From Sebastes aleutianus (Eukaryota > Chordata > Actinopteri > Perciformes > Sebastidae): a stretch of DNA of 64,000 bases. This document shows positions 1 through 14,121 of the stretch, piece by piece (position 1 is the stretch's first letter; each line of letters starts with the position of its first letter). Made by a program: the position numbers and the translations under genes. The DNA lies in contig CAKAKS010000031.1 of assembly GCA_916700875.1 (NCBI GenBank), positions 16,645,148 to 16,709,147 of the forward strand, written 5' to 3'. The notes under the pieces are model-generated. The model was not told where the DNA came from and did no database searches. It saw nothing but the letters and a program-made list of their open reading frames with translations.

Positions 1-1337
1 ATTTCAACTGAAATCAGATTTTTATCCTTTCTCAGAATGACACCCTGAGTTTTGACAATTCACTTGAGGAAAAACATTATTAAAAAGGTACAAAATGCAA
101 CTTCATGTTGCAGGCAGTGTGGTTTCTCCAGATCAGCAAGTGGCAACCTTTACATTTACTTAACTTTCTAAAAACAATCTACAGATTACAACAATAACAA
201 ATTTGGTGTGCATGACACAGAGTTAATCTCATGGTAGTTTCTGGTGTTGCAGGTTTTAGCCCAAACATACAGTATTTCTGGCAATTTCCCAAAGCTTACC
301 CTAAGCATTTTAGTCATTCATTACAGTATGCAAGTGTGATTACATTGAAGTTGGATTGAATTGAATGGAAAAGCATTAAAGTGCTGTTATTCCTATGCTG
401 TTATTCCTATGGTCTAAGACAGTCCAAAAAATATTGGTAAACATGAACAACTCTCGCCCAAATCCAAAAACTACAGTGCTAAAACTCAAACTTGTGATGT
501 CATAGGGTATAAAGTGTGTAACTGCTCCGTTGACGATGAATAGGGAAAGATGTTGTAGAAGACACTGAGAGCACCCAGGGGAATGTTCTGAGTATATGGG
601 TACATTTTCTGTTTCACAACTGACAACACAAAAGTAACAAAAGTTAATTTGGGTAAAAAAAAGAAAACAAACATTCTGTGGGTCCACGAAATCAGTCTCC
701 CATTCATTGTCTATGGAGCAGCTCCAGACTTTATACCCCATGACATCACAAGTTTGAGTTTTAGCACTAGTTTTTGGATTTGGGAGAGAGTTGTTCATTT
801 ACTAACATTTTTTGGACTGTCTTAAGACAATAGGAATAACCTGTATGAATTTTGAAAATGAATGTAGTTCCCCTTTAAATCTATTAGCTAAAAGGCCCTG
901 CTGGAATCTGTTTTTACCACGCGACAGTGACAAAATTAAATGTTCTCTATGATTTGAATAACTTACTAATGCAATTCTCCACAAGTTGATTATAGTTGTA
1001 ATGAAATGAACTGTTTGGAAGGAGGAAAATCTAGTGAAACCCTCTGGTATGCTTTGGAAAATGGTCAGCAGTAATGTAGACTGCAGTGTATGAGAGTTGC
1101 TAAAACATGCAAAGGCACCAGTGTGGTCCTTTAAGGTTGCACGTGCTGCCAAGTTCAACATTTTCACAGTGATATCAACATTCATCCATTAGAAAAAGAA
1201 AAAAAATGAGTCAGACTCAGTTTTAAGTGTAAAGGTTTGACCTGGAAACAATCCAGATAGTGAGCTTTACCCTGTGCTCCAAAATAAAACCCAGAATACG
1301 CTTGTCCCACGTACTCTGCTGCGGTTCTACCTCCTGT
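1..1337 (-). other. atp8b5: atp8b5 3' flank / probable 3' UTR
   Basis: This stretch follows the atp8b5 stop codon and shows no coding potential beyond chance frames. I did not find AATAAA or ATTAAA on the minus strand here, so the polyadenylation site may lie off the left edge or use a variant signal. A long inverted-repeat element occupies 400-840. Confidence 0.4.
400..840. mobile_element. inverted-repeat (MITE-like) element with arms of about 140 bp
   Basis: The two ends are inverted copies of each other. The left arm begins GTTATTCCTATGGTCTAAGA and the right arm ends with its near-complement. The match continues inward for roughly 140 bp with few differences, through the stretch reading ACAACTCTC and CAAACTTGTGATGTCAT. 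The open frames seen here on the minus strand are products of the palindrome and are not genes. The structure fits a non-autonomous DNA transposon; no transposase is present. Confidence 0.75.
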
Positions 1338-3151
1338 CTAAGGGTTCTGTGAGTCCTCCGTCTCCTCTGCGATGGTGCGGTAGAACTGCGGCTGATTCTG
1401 AGCCAGAGGAGAGTCTGTTTGTGTAAACAGAGTCGGTCGACTCCTCAGGGGTAGTTTCAGCAGGAACCTCCGAGATGTCACCAGGTCGCCGTAGCCCTTG
1501 GCGTGGGAGAAGGCGTAGCCAGAACGACGGGTGCTGATGCGCCTGGCAGGTATGCGGCGAGCTGCAGGAGCTGGCAGTGCCTCCTTCCGCACCTTATGTC
1601 TCACCTAGACGAGAGAGAGAAAGGGACAAGTCTTTCAAGTAGACTTCTTAATATGGGTACATAATCCGGGACGGTTTATTGCTATTAATTCACAGGCTTT
1701 GTCGGGGTCCAACTGGCTCTTTAATGTTTTTACTGATATTTTCTTAAGGATAGCATATCAGAATCAGAATCAGAAATACTTTTCAACATATTCGAAGGCC
1801 AAATTGTAACCTGAACGATGATGTGAGAAGGCAGAGTTTAGATGACATATTGCCATATAACATATTATATCATTCAGAGAAAGATAACTTTTATTATTTA
1901 TAGAGGTAAAAAAAAGGGCTTTTTATAGTCTGTGTCATGCGTAATCTCACCTTGTCGTTGATGGTGGGTCGAAGCTGCATGACAATGAAGCGGAAAGCCA
2001 CCACAGGCAGAATACAGAGGAGGGAAGTCAGGAATATAGTGAGCCACACATTAGGCTGGTTCAGAGAGTTTCTCGCGGTGCCTGGAGTTCAAAAAGCATC
2101 AGAACAGCAGTCAGAATCACAGAGTAAAAGGGTTTATTATTATACAACAATACGGTTGGGTTGTAAGTGTCTATGCACATATTTAAAAGAAGCACAAAAT
2201 AGACAAAAAATGGATGAGCAAGGCCTGTTATAAAACATATTAACCTTACATTTTGGGTTATGTCTGCTTTTGGAAACTTGAAGACGCAGGCATCAACAGC
2301 CTGCCTCTATAAATGAGCTGAGTCTACTCACCGATGAAGGGGAAAGAGGAGGTGAAGATGAGAAACATGCCGTTGCTGTACATGGTCAACGTGATGGCAA
2401 AGTAAGCGGCCAGGCTGCCCCAAACAAAAAACTGGTTCACTGCCGTCCAGTAATAGGTGTCCAGACACAGCTGAAAAATGTAAAAGCATTTAGTTTTTTT
2501 AAATTCTGGTGCACATATTCATTCATAATGTGTTTTTAAGGGTGGGTGATAAGAATCTATGAATCTATCACAGTACATGTCATTTTTGATGACAGCACAT
2601 ATGGCAATTTGATGACTATATTTATAGATCCTGCAACCTTGGCATGTTGTGTTGCTTCTGGTGACAGGAACTGTTCTCCTCACCTGTACGTTCATCACTA
2701 TCAGCAGACAGGTCTGTGCCAATAAAGCAAAGGACTGATAGTCGGCGATGTCTTTGCCGTCGTCTCGGACCGTGTCTTGCATCGCGGCCCACGGGATGAA
2801 GAAGAGGATGAGGGAGCTGTAGCAGCTGTGCATCATGCAGCGCACGAAGGCTTTCTTACTGAAGTACAGGTTCAGCTGGCCTGGAGAGTAGAGCTGAGGA
2901 TACTGGAAACTCCAGCGGTCATTCACATCCTACAGAAACAGAGGATTAGAGAGAGAGAGAGAGAGAAAAGAAAGTCCAGAGGATACAGATAGGGTTAGAA
3001 CTACTGATAAAAATGTTGGATTTGAGTTTCTGAGCTATTTATATGTACTTTTCCCCTCAGTGCGTACCTGGTCAAAGAGGCTCATGCCGAGGACAGGAAG
3101 AGCTGTGTAAACCAGGTTGTACAAGGTGATGAACCACTCGTCATACACAGT
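1338..3151 (-). CDS. atp8b5: atp8b5 coding exons 23-27: M6-M10 and C-terminal tail
   Basis: Exons are 3068-3151, 2684-2929, 2332-2470, 1951-2081 and 1338-1604. They encode the last membrane segments (DEWFITLYNLVYTALPVL, then YPQLYSPGQLN, LDTYYWTAVNQFFVWGSL and VWLTIFLTSLLCILPVVAF). The cytosolic tail contains RRSGYAFSHAKGYGDL, the RSGYAFSH element found near the end of ATP8B proteins. The stop is TAG at 1338-1340. The tail after this element is short and rich in Ser, Thr and Gln. Confidence 0.9.
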
Positions 3152-6100
3152 CTATGAACAAGAAGACAACATTACACACGTAAATACGGCATTAGTAACA
3201 ATGTATGATTTACATATACGCCTCATGCGTCATTGCAATTTATGAAACTATTTGTATTTCGCATTTAAATTTTCGCTTTGTGGATGAGCATTGTAATACA
3301 TATATACCTCTGTACTCTGTAATACACACAGAGGATTTTCTATGTGCTTCCTCTTCTATGCACTTTTCTTAAAGGTCCCATATTATAAAAAAGTGAGATT
3401 TTCGTGTTTGTTTATTATAAAGCAGGCTTAAATCTTATATAAATACTGTGAAAGTATCGAAACGCTCAATCCACAGGGAAATACACACAGCCCGTATTCA
3501 GAAACTCTGCTTTTGAAACAAGCTGTCAGGATTTCTGCCCATTCGTGATGTCACGAATATACAATATGTAGACCACTGACACAATTTTAAACGTAAACAT
3601 TACCATGTCCCAGTTTATTTCCTGGTTGCAGTGTATGTGAATGTCATCAGCTGACAGGAAGTACACACGGACCCAAGCTGTTGCCTAGCAACGCAATTCT
3701 GTTGCAATTCTGTTGCAACTCTGTCAAAATGCGCTAAAACGGAGCGTTTCAGACAGATGGTAAATACAGGCACATTCAGGTCGACAGTATGAGGAAAATA
3801 AAGTTTTTTTTTAACATTACAGCATGTAAACATGTTCTACTAGAAATACAAAATACAAGTATGAACCTTAAAATGAGCATGATATGGGACCTTTAAGACT
3901 TATTCATGTGTCTCACTTGATTCCTTATTTTTTCACTTTGAATGTAACCCATAAAATTATGTGACATAATTCCAATACATGTCCCTCACCTGTGCAGAGA
4001 AGCCGCAGAAGAAGGCGTACCAGAAATGCACAAAGGTGAACGTGAAGTTCTTGTAAAAGAAATATTGTAGGAACTTGCACATGCGTAAGTAGGACCAGCG
4101 ACCGTGCACCAGCAGGAGGCGCTGAAGGTACCGGAACTGGGCGAAGGAGTAGTCGCTGGAGAGGACTGCCTGCATGCCCTCCTGACCGCTGATGCCTACA
4201 CCGATATGAGCAGCTGAGGGACAGACGGGAAACAAAGAAACAGAAATCACACACTGAGTAACTGTTATTTAGATATTTGGTTTGACAGCTCTGCAGCTCT
4301 TGTAATAGTGTTTGAGTTGAGCTCACCCTTGATCATGCTGACATCGTTGGCCCCATCCCCAATGGCCAGAGTGACAGCCTGCTTGTATTTCTTGACCAGC
4401 TGAACCACCTGGGCTTTCTGCAGAGGGGTGACCCTGCAGCAAATCACTGTCTGACACATACATGCTGTCCTAAGCAGCTCCAGCTGCAAGTCCTTCTCCA
4501 GTGCAAAGGCCTGAGGACCAAAGGGAAGAAGGGATTACAGGACCAATGTGTTTTCTTATTGGGCCCTGGAAACTTTATAAAAAGAACAAAACAAAACAGG
4601 ACTGAATCAACGATATATGGAGACAAAAAGAGTAAACATTTTGTTGATTCAGCAGCTGGTGAAAATAGAAATGTTCCTGAAAAAGCCTTCTTACCAGACT
4701 GTGTCCATTTATAACTAGGCCATATTCTCCTTCCACCTTCTCATCCTCCACTCTTTCTGTCTTCTCAAGCCAAAACAGGCCTGCACGAGACTTGATCACA
4801 GATGGCTCCTCCGCTGCTTCCGGACACATTTTCCTTCTTGCATTCCTAAAAACACGAGAGCATGGGGATGGATGGGTGAGTTAAGAAAAACACTCTGACA
4901 TTTTTTTATGAACTGTATTTTTTTTCCCAAAATAATGTGTTTGGGAAAAAAAAGAATTATTGAACGTAAACTCTTTTCCTTCCAAAAGACTTGCCAACAA
5001 CAATTAAAGCCAGTAGTGCTTAAGTATTAACATGCCAATAACAGTTTATTGAGTGTGGTGATGAACTTTGATCAGACACTCCTTTCCTTCATGGCTGTTT
5101 GGCAGGAAACATAATACCTCCTTCAGTGGCCTTCTAAAAAGGCCTCCTCCTCCTTTAGAAGAAGTGTCAGTAATGCAGAAAATCATAATCATAATCCATT
5201 AACTACTAGAGACACATTTGTGTTTCCCTTTTTCGAACCATCATTTTGATTTCCTTAATTATTAAGTGAACAACTAGGTTGGTAAACTGTCTGACTTGAT
5301 GTCTGGGTATTAAATACAATTCTTTTTTAAACATCAATTGGCTGTTTGCTAAACCCTGCCCCCAAAGCGATTGTCTAATCACAGTTGAACAACCATAACT
5401 AGGCAAGGACAACCTGTCAAGCTTTGGATTTCTCATCATGCCACATGCTGCATTATCAGTGATACTTTTTTTATCTTTCCAATACCAAAAATACAAGAGC
5501 AAAAGTGTAAGCAATGTAATAAAACTATGTGTTTATCTGCTGTAACGTAAGCTGCAAAGCATGTCCAGCTAACTAGCGTGCTTCCCACAGTAGTAATGGA
5601 GAGTTACTTCCAAAGACAAAGGGCATGTCATTAGCTGAGTACATTATTTTGTGGGGTTAAGTTAAAAAAATAATATCTGTTCAGGAATAGCACATTCGGC
5701 CAAGATGCTACTATATCAGAGTTTAGTTTAGACTGTATTAGAGTTTTAGAGAAAGGCTAGCAGCTCGGTTCTGCTTTTTATTTGGTTTGGTGAAATTTAC
5801 ACTCCAGCAACTCCAGCCGGGGCACTGTCATTTAGAGCTGCACTTTGCATAGCAGTTACTTTATAAAAAATAAAACATCAAATGTATGTCAAATACAAGT
5901 ATATTTGTCCTACTTATTTTAAATATGTTGATGTTGATTTCGGAAAATTACTTACTAAATGATACAGTTTTATACTCAGTATACAGCCTCATTTGTTGTC
6001 AGTAGGCGATTTGTTACTTCTTAACAGGGCGGACGAACCCGGTTTGTTTCCTTTCGAGGGCAACTAGCAAATCGCCCTATGAACGACTCTTTTGGTTCTG

Positions 6101-9100
6101 TATTTTTTAACATCCCCCCTAGTTATAAAGTTTAGAGAATATTATGAATCCAAGATTAAACTGACAGAAGTGCGGGACTCAGAGAAAAAGTTGCAATTAC
6201 TAAAACCATCTGCTACTTCAGCACCACAGAGAGCGCCATGGATTTATCAATACACAGCACAGTTAGGCCACTGATATTCCAGAATCATGGTCGGGGCCAT
6301 AGATTCTATCTTGCACAAACTTCAGTAAGTTAAAGGATCAATGAATCAGGCAGACTAGACTAACATTTTCAACTAAACAACCACTCTGCGTGTGGCAGGT
6401 TAACAAGGGGGGATACATTTTGGTCATTTTGCTAACAAGGGGGATGGCAACCCCCCTTCAAATTGCCTTCTGTGTGTTGTAGTTGTAGTTTCTGACTAAC
6501 TTACTGTAGCTCCTCTTTGACTTCTTCAGCCGTATTGGCTGCCACAACGAAAATCTCCTTCATTTCCTCTCTCAGCATGTTGCAGGAATAGCCGATATTC
6601 TCCGCCGTCTCTGTTTCAAAAACATCAATATTTACAATTACGGTGATTCAATTCATCTGTCAAAACATGCCAAACATTCAGTCTCTGACTAAGGTTAATG
6701 TACAGATGACACCAGATGTTTAGATGAACCCTTGGAGATTTGGCCCCGGGGGGGTTCCTGATACATAGATTAACAGTGAGAGAATATTTCACAATGTATT
6801 AGTGTGTTACTCGAAATGTGTGATTTGATCAGGAGTTTACAATATGTGACACAAACCCTGTTTATCCCCAGTCAACACCCAGATTTTGATGTCAGCTTTA
6901 GCCAGTTGCTCTATGGTCTGTGGCACGCCGTCCTGCAGCTTGTCCTCCACAGCTGTCGCACCCAACAGCTAAAAAGAGAGCGTACAGGGTGGTAATGTGT
7001 TTTTACAATACTTTATGTTTAAGGCAACATTTTTAGAGCCATGCTCATATTATGGTAGAATTAAAATCACCTAAAAAACAAGACAAAACAATGCTGGTTT
7101 AACTAGCACTTAAATCTGCAAAGCTCTTGTTATTGGTCTGAGGCAGTGTTTGCAGGATATATTAAATTATTCTCCAAATAAGTAGACACCTAAACTACAG
7201 ATCATACTATCTAGCAATGTGTCAAAGTATTGAGCGGGTGGACTAACCATCAGGTCTTTCTCTATCTCTTCATAAAGTTCATCAAGTCTCTCCTCTCGGT
7301 CGTCCATGGCGGTGCTGGCCTCGTGGTGGCGCTGTCTCCACTCCTCCATGTAGCTCTCATCCAAGTGCTTGTAGGCCAGAGCGAGTGTACGGAGGCCGTC
7401 GCCTGCATACTCCTATTTAATAGTTGGACAGTTCAGAACAGTTCAAAACAAACATCCTGACAATTTCTGAATGTACTTTAGTTAGCACACTCTTCGCAAA
7501 AAATCCAACCGCACCACTCACATTGAGGTGTCTAGTCGTAACTTTCATCAGTTTGTTACAGGACGGGTGCAGTCTTTCATAGATGATGGTGTCTGCTCCT
7601 TTGCAGAATAGAGTCAACTTGCCTTCGGGGCTACGCACTGGAAATCATGGTGGAAGTTGCTTAGCGAGGACAGAGTCATGAGGCGATACATAAACCTGTT
7701 GCTAGGATCATTTTCAAGACAGATTGCATGAATTTTAATGAACATCTTGGAATGAATTTGATCATTTTCCTGAATTTAAAAGGTTGCTATTGAGCAGTCG
7801 ACACATAACTCTCAGTTATCAGAGCGACCTTGAACGCACCAACAGGGACTTTTTCGAAATAGTATCTTTTTCACCATGTGATTGTTGCTGGGATCAAAAC
7901 CATGTAGGGAACAAATTGTTCAGTATGATGGATTAAATATCTTAAGAAAATTCTCAAATGTGATCTCTTTTAATGGCGACTCAAGCAGCACATTTTTGCA
8001 ACATGTAAAACAGAAAAAAAAACACACATTGTACAACTAGTTCGTCTCACCTATGACTGACATCCTCTTGCGTACGTTATTGAAGTCAAGAACAGCCAGA
8101 AGTTCATAGGTGACTTGTCTGCCCATCTCCACGGCCGTGATGGTCTCTGGTGTGCGTGAGCGGAACACAAACCCAAAGTTTCTTGCTGCGGTCACCAGAG
8201 CGCCCTCATCAGGAGACTGAGCCTGATAGTAGAGCTCGCCTGCCAGGAGATAGAGATGACAAGAGGGGAAAGGAAGACCAAAAAGTTAAAGGTGCTAAAA
8301 ACGAAATTCAGAACATTAATATAGCAGCAAAGAACTATTTACTATCTAAGCATAAAGTGGAGTAATGACTCCCTGAGCAGAGAATGAAGTCACTCTTTCC
8401 CTGTGTGTGTTGTAGACTGCTGTTTTGAAGCGTTGAGTTTGCCATTTTGGCCGTCACCATCTTGGTTTTTTGAAACCAGAATTGACACGAGAGAGTGGAG
8501 CTAAGTACAACCGAACGCTATACAACACATTTTTAGGCGACCAAAATGGTTATAATGAATATTCATGAACTGAAAACACACAGTGAAAGGGTTAAAGTTG
8601 TAAGACAAACACACGGACAACTCCCAGACCGGACAACGCCGTGGTAGCGACCTGTCCATCACAAGGTAGCCCCGCCCTAAAGCATCCCCTGCTTTATCGT
8701 CTAAAATGTGAAAATTTGTGTAGTGGGTTCTTTTTAATACTGTCACTGGAGGGCATGTTGGTTTTAATAGTTTTTTAAAACACAATTAGATAGTAATTAA
8801 ATCTCATCCTGGAGTTGCTAAATGGTTAATATGAAGAGGAAAAGAGGAGGAATCTATATTATTCAGGACTGAGCTCTATTAGGATTTCACACATTTAATC
8901 ACCGGAGACAGAACATAAGCAATGTAATTCTTTGGTTTTAGACCTTTGCAGCCATGTAGTAACAACGCCGTTCCATTAGAGGATGCTCACCCTCTTTTTT
9001 TTCCTCAGGCATGACGGTGTGGCACAGAGCCAGCAAGCGGAAGAAGGCCTGAGCTTCCGGGTTTCCCTCTCTCACCGTCTCCACCAGACTGTGGTCGTGA

Positions 9101-12100
9101 AAAATGAACTTTGGATCCGCCAGCTTGTTCCAGGTGAAGTCCACTTTATCTGTCTTCTGCAGAGAAAAAGAAGCAGCAAAGAGAAACAAAAGAGTTGGAG
9201 TAATACCATACTTAACACAAAAAAAATACAATTGTGTTACAGTATTCTCCTCTCACCTCTGTTATTTCCACCCTTTGACCAGAAAAGTCAAACAGCTCCC
9301 CTGAATAACAGAGAAATACACTCTAAAATTAATCATTCAGCCCGTACTGGTGTCTGCATTCAACTTAGCTTTGTTATATAAGCAGAGCAGCTCACCGTAA
9401 GCTTTCCCATTGATGGTACACTTGTTGAAAGTCATGATGTTCTGCGTCAGTGTGCCGGTCTTGTCGCTGAAGATGTATTTGATCTGGCCCAGCTCCTCGT
9501 TGAGTGTGGTGGTCCTCGCCTGGGCAGGGGTGTCACTCTTGGGGTAATACATCTTCCTGTCCCAGTCTATATAGAAGCTGTTCCCCAGACGAATGATCTC
9601 CACGCTGATGTCAACACATAGGGATAAGTGTGAGACGTGCAGGGACGCACAAAGAAAGAACAACTTAAAGGTCCCATATTGTAAAAAGTGACATTTTCAT
9701 AGCTTTTAAATTATAAAGCAGGTTTAAGTGCTTTTATAAATACTGTGAAAGTATCAAAACGCTCAATATACAGAGAAATACACACAGCCCGTATTCAGAA
9801 ATTGTGCATTTGAAACAAGCCGTTAGGATTTCTGTCCATTTGTGATGTCACAAATAGACAATATTTAGACCATTACACAGTTTTAAACGTAAACATTCTA
9901 AATGTGTCCCAGTTTATTTCCTGTTGCAGTGTATGTGAATGACATCAGCTGACAGGAAGTAAACATGGATCCAAGCTGTTGCCTAGCAGTGTAATTCTGT
10001 TGCAATTCCGTTGAAATGCACTAAAACGGAGCATTTCAGACAGAGGGTAAATACAGGTATATTCAGGCAGACAGTATGAGGAAAATAAAGTTTTTAAAAA
10101 AAATTAAAGCATGTAAACATGTTCTAGTAGAAACCCAAAATACAAGTATGAACCTGAAAATGAACACGATATGGGACCTTTAACTCTGAACTTGTCACGA
10201 TAACTGTTTGTTGCTTTCTGATTTTGTTATCTCTCTGCGCTGGGACGTACCTGACGTAGAGAGAAATAGGCACCATCGTATTGAGGATGATGATGTAGGA
10301 CCAGAAGGAGAGGAAGGATGAGAGGCCAGCGTCGACACCTGGCTCACGAGGGAGGAAAACTGTGAACACTGAGCCCTCCCTCACCTCCCAGATTCCATTG
10401 CCGATGGCCAGAACGGCGCACATAGACGCCAGGAAACCAAAGATCTGATAGATTCAAGATATCACAAAAAAAGAAATCAATCTGCATTTCAAAAATGAAT
10501 GCTTTTATGAAGGTATTGCATGAGTGAACTCAAGGGGTATTAAGTAATTAGTGACTTTTTATTGACTTGCACTGTATCAGGAACAAGTAGGAAGAGGAAC
10601 AACACTGATAAGTATACACCCAGTAGTTTTATTAACGGATCTTGTTGGAACAATTTTACTGAATGCTCCCAAATATTTGAGGATTCATACGTGTGTGTTT
10701 AATAATGCTTAGCGATGAATTTAAAGTAGCAAATTACTTGTGTGCGAGTTAAACGTATAACATATTTATGGTCAACACTTAGAGAACATTAGAAACATTT
10801 TTCAGGCTGAAATGTACATGTGAGCTCATGTGTATTATTTGTGTGGCAGTGAGCATGGACATGAAACTCACACACAACACCAGGACATTCATCAGGTGGT
10901 CAATGCTCGTCCGTTTGAATGTTGTCTTTCCACTGTTCTGCATCAGCTTGGTGTCAGGACCTGGAAAGATTCAGATACATTGACTAAGAGGCATGTCTTC
11001 AGCATTTGGAGAGACCGTTTTGATCTGTCATTAATATGTTATGTATTAATAAAATTAAAAAAATACCAGCACACTACTGTCTTTCCTCCCCTAGTCTTTT
11101 ATTTGATGTGGATGTGAGAGGCATTATTTCAACCACAGATGGTCTTCCCTGGGTAAAGTTAAAGAAGTGAACACACATCTGTGTTTTTTTGTGATGAAAT
11201 GGCAAATCATCCTCTCCTGATTGGATAACCTGCCACATATACACCAGACAGTATAACCTGACACATATACACCAGACAGTATACCCAGTCTGTGTCTCAA
11301 GTGTGATCAAAAATATTACGTTAATATTAAGTACACCAATAAGTAAAACTTAATTACTTAATTATATTTTTTTTATAATTGTATTATTTTTTATTTATAT
11401 TTATATATATTTATTTATATATATTTATTTATTTATTTATATTTTAGAATTTTTTTTTTTACTTCAACGCAAAATATTGCAGCTTGGAGCCGAAGTAGCT
11501 ACTTCTACCTCCAGCCTCCTTGTCATTACCTTTGTAAATTCAATTTATTATTATTCACTGCTGTATTTTACTGTAATGTCATTTGCTATTTTGTTTTTGT
11601 TGGTCTTGTTTATAATGAAATAGATTATATTTAACCTGCAAATTGCGAAATCTGAAATCTGCTAAAACTAGTAGAACTCTCGCGAGACTCGCTGCCTGAC
11701 GACCTATTCTAACCCTAACCATCCCGCGAGAGTTTTCCTCAACTCCCGTTGGTGGAACTACTTACCTCCGAAGATGACCAGACCGAAGCACCACTCGGTG
11801 TTCCTCAGAGTACATCCTCTGAGCAGCACCTTGTCATTGTCCAGAGAGTAGGTCTGTCCGTCCAGGGTCAGGGTGCCCTTGAACTTGTCGAGACGGTTGT
11901 TGGGAGGCTCACATCGCACTTCACCTGAGAGAGAGACGGAGGGCAGATTATAATAGTTTAATATATTCATGGAGAAGAGCGGTTATTTTGCTTCATCCTT
12001 AGAATAATTTTCATTTATTCTTACTTCCAACTTAATGTAACGCTGGTTACTCTAGTAGTTCATGAATAAAAACTAGTTTCAGGATGTGGGTAATAAAGCA

Positions 12101-14086
12101 ATAGCACGGGGATAAACCATAAGCGTCTGCAGGATAACTTGGTCCACCTCAATGTTCATCTCCACTGTCAGACAACTGAACACTAAAAAAACCTCATCGT
12201 CATATCACTCCACCATGTTATGTAGTTCTATATCTAACTACAGGGACAGAATGCAACATATATAAATATAGTTACCATTAATTAAAGGTCCCATATTGTA
12301 AAAAGTAAGATTTTCAGGTCTTTTATATTATAAAGAAGGTTTAAGTGCTATATAAATACTGTTAAACTATCAAAACTCTCAATATATAGAGAAACACACA
12401 CAGCCCGTATTCAGAAATTTCTGTCCATTTGTGATCAGCTTCTCACCTTTGAAGCCGGCAAGTGCAGCGATGTCGTCGCCCATCTCTCCAGTTACAGTCA
12501 GGGCCTGTTTCACCTTCAGATTGGTTTCACTGGGGGAGACCAAGAGGACATGAGAAGGATGCGACTGAAGGGAAATCCAAGACAGTGTGAGACATCAGCC
12601 GTCAGCCATGCACACACAAACACACACACGCACGTACACTCACCCATCTAATTCAGCTGTTTCTACATAGACCAGGTTGAGAGGCTCACTGCTGGATAGC
12701 AACATGAGGTCCGCCTAAAAATAAAAGCATGAGATAAACTTTGTCACTTTTGTGGGAACTTTGTCTTGGACTCATTGTAGCTGTTCTTATCAATGAAAGC
12801 ATCAACAACAATAAAATGCCATAATGCACACACAGTTAACATTCCATGGCAATTACAAACAAATCTTTATTCTGGCATCTCCATACTTACTGTGACAAAC
12901 TGATTATTCTCCAGTTTGATTATGTCTCCAACCTGAACATTCATCCATTTTTCATTTTTCAGTCTACCAGAAAAATAAAAACATACCATGAAATCACAAC
13001 ACTAGATGAACAATCACACAGTACACGATCTTTTAAAGCTCAAAACTGACATATATCTATATTTGTACTTATATCATGTAAAATTTAGAAGTATATAGTG
13101 TGAAATGTACATCTTAAATGACTCACTCTTCATCGATGAGGACATTCACCATGCGGTTGTTCACTTGCTTGTCGCTTTTGTGTCTGTTCTACTCAGATGA
13201 CACACAGGATAGAGAGAAAACGGTGAACACGTTTTGATTAAATTACAAAATTACAGTTCAGTTCCTTTTCTTTTCTATCTTAAAGAGGACTTATTATGCT
13301 AATTTTCAGGTGCATACTTGCATTTTAGGTTTCTACTAGAACATGTTTACATGCTTTAATGTTCAAAAAACGCTTTGTTTTTCTCATACCGGCTGTGCTG
13401 CGTTACCTCTTTTCACCCCCTGAAACGCTCTGTTTGAACTCCAGCCTCTCCCTCCAGAAAAGCCCACTCTGTTGTAATTGGTCAACTGAACCAAACTCTT
13501 CAGATTCCGCTCCCGCTCCGCTGTAACTAGCTTTGTTTGAGGGCGTGCCAAATCTAGCCACTAGGCAGGTATCATGCAAATGTGTTACTTGGTGACATCA
13601 CCACGTTACGTAAGAAAAGGTGGGACTTCAAGTGAGGTATTTCGGGCAGTTCAATAGTCCAATAGAAGAGCTACTGGAGCTTGAATTGCTGAAAAAGTGA
13701 ATGCTGGCTCCGATAGAAAGATCTCAGAACACACAGTGTATTGCAGTTTGTTGCGTATGGGTTTGCGTAGCCGCAGACCAGTCAAGGCGCCCATGCTGTC
13801 ATAATGTTACGGCTGATCGATGTATACATGTGTACATTAAAGGAAAGGGAAAAAGCAGTTAAAGCATTATAGGTCCTCTTTAATATTGAGTAGGGTTCGC
13901 CTTTAGTTATTTAACAAAGCCCCGCTGTGTTTCAATGTAGTTCCAGCACATCGTTACAATTTCAGCTTACTATGTCATCGCTGGCGTCTTTGACTGCTGT
14001 CATAGCCAGAACCAAAATCAGAGGGACGGCCGTGGTGAACCAGGAGAGAGAGGACACTTGTGGGATTACCTGTCAACAGAATATAC

Positions 14087-14121
<35 letters not shown>

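Noticed and set aside
400..800. Minus-strand frame of 140 codons near the left edge
   Set aside because: It lies inside a long inverted-repeat element and has no domain. It is a by-product of the palindrome.
3615..3833. Frames inside family A elements (also near 10124-10200)
   Set aside because: They fall in repeated non-autonomous elements, and the translations of the copies disagree.
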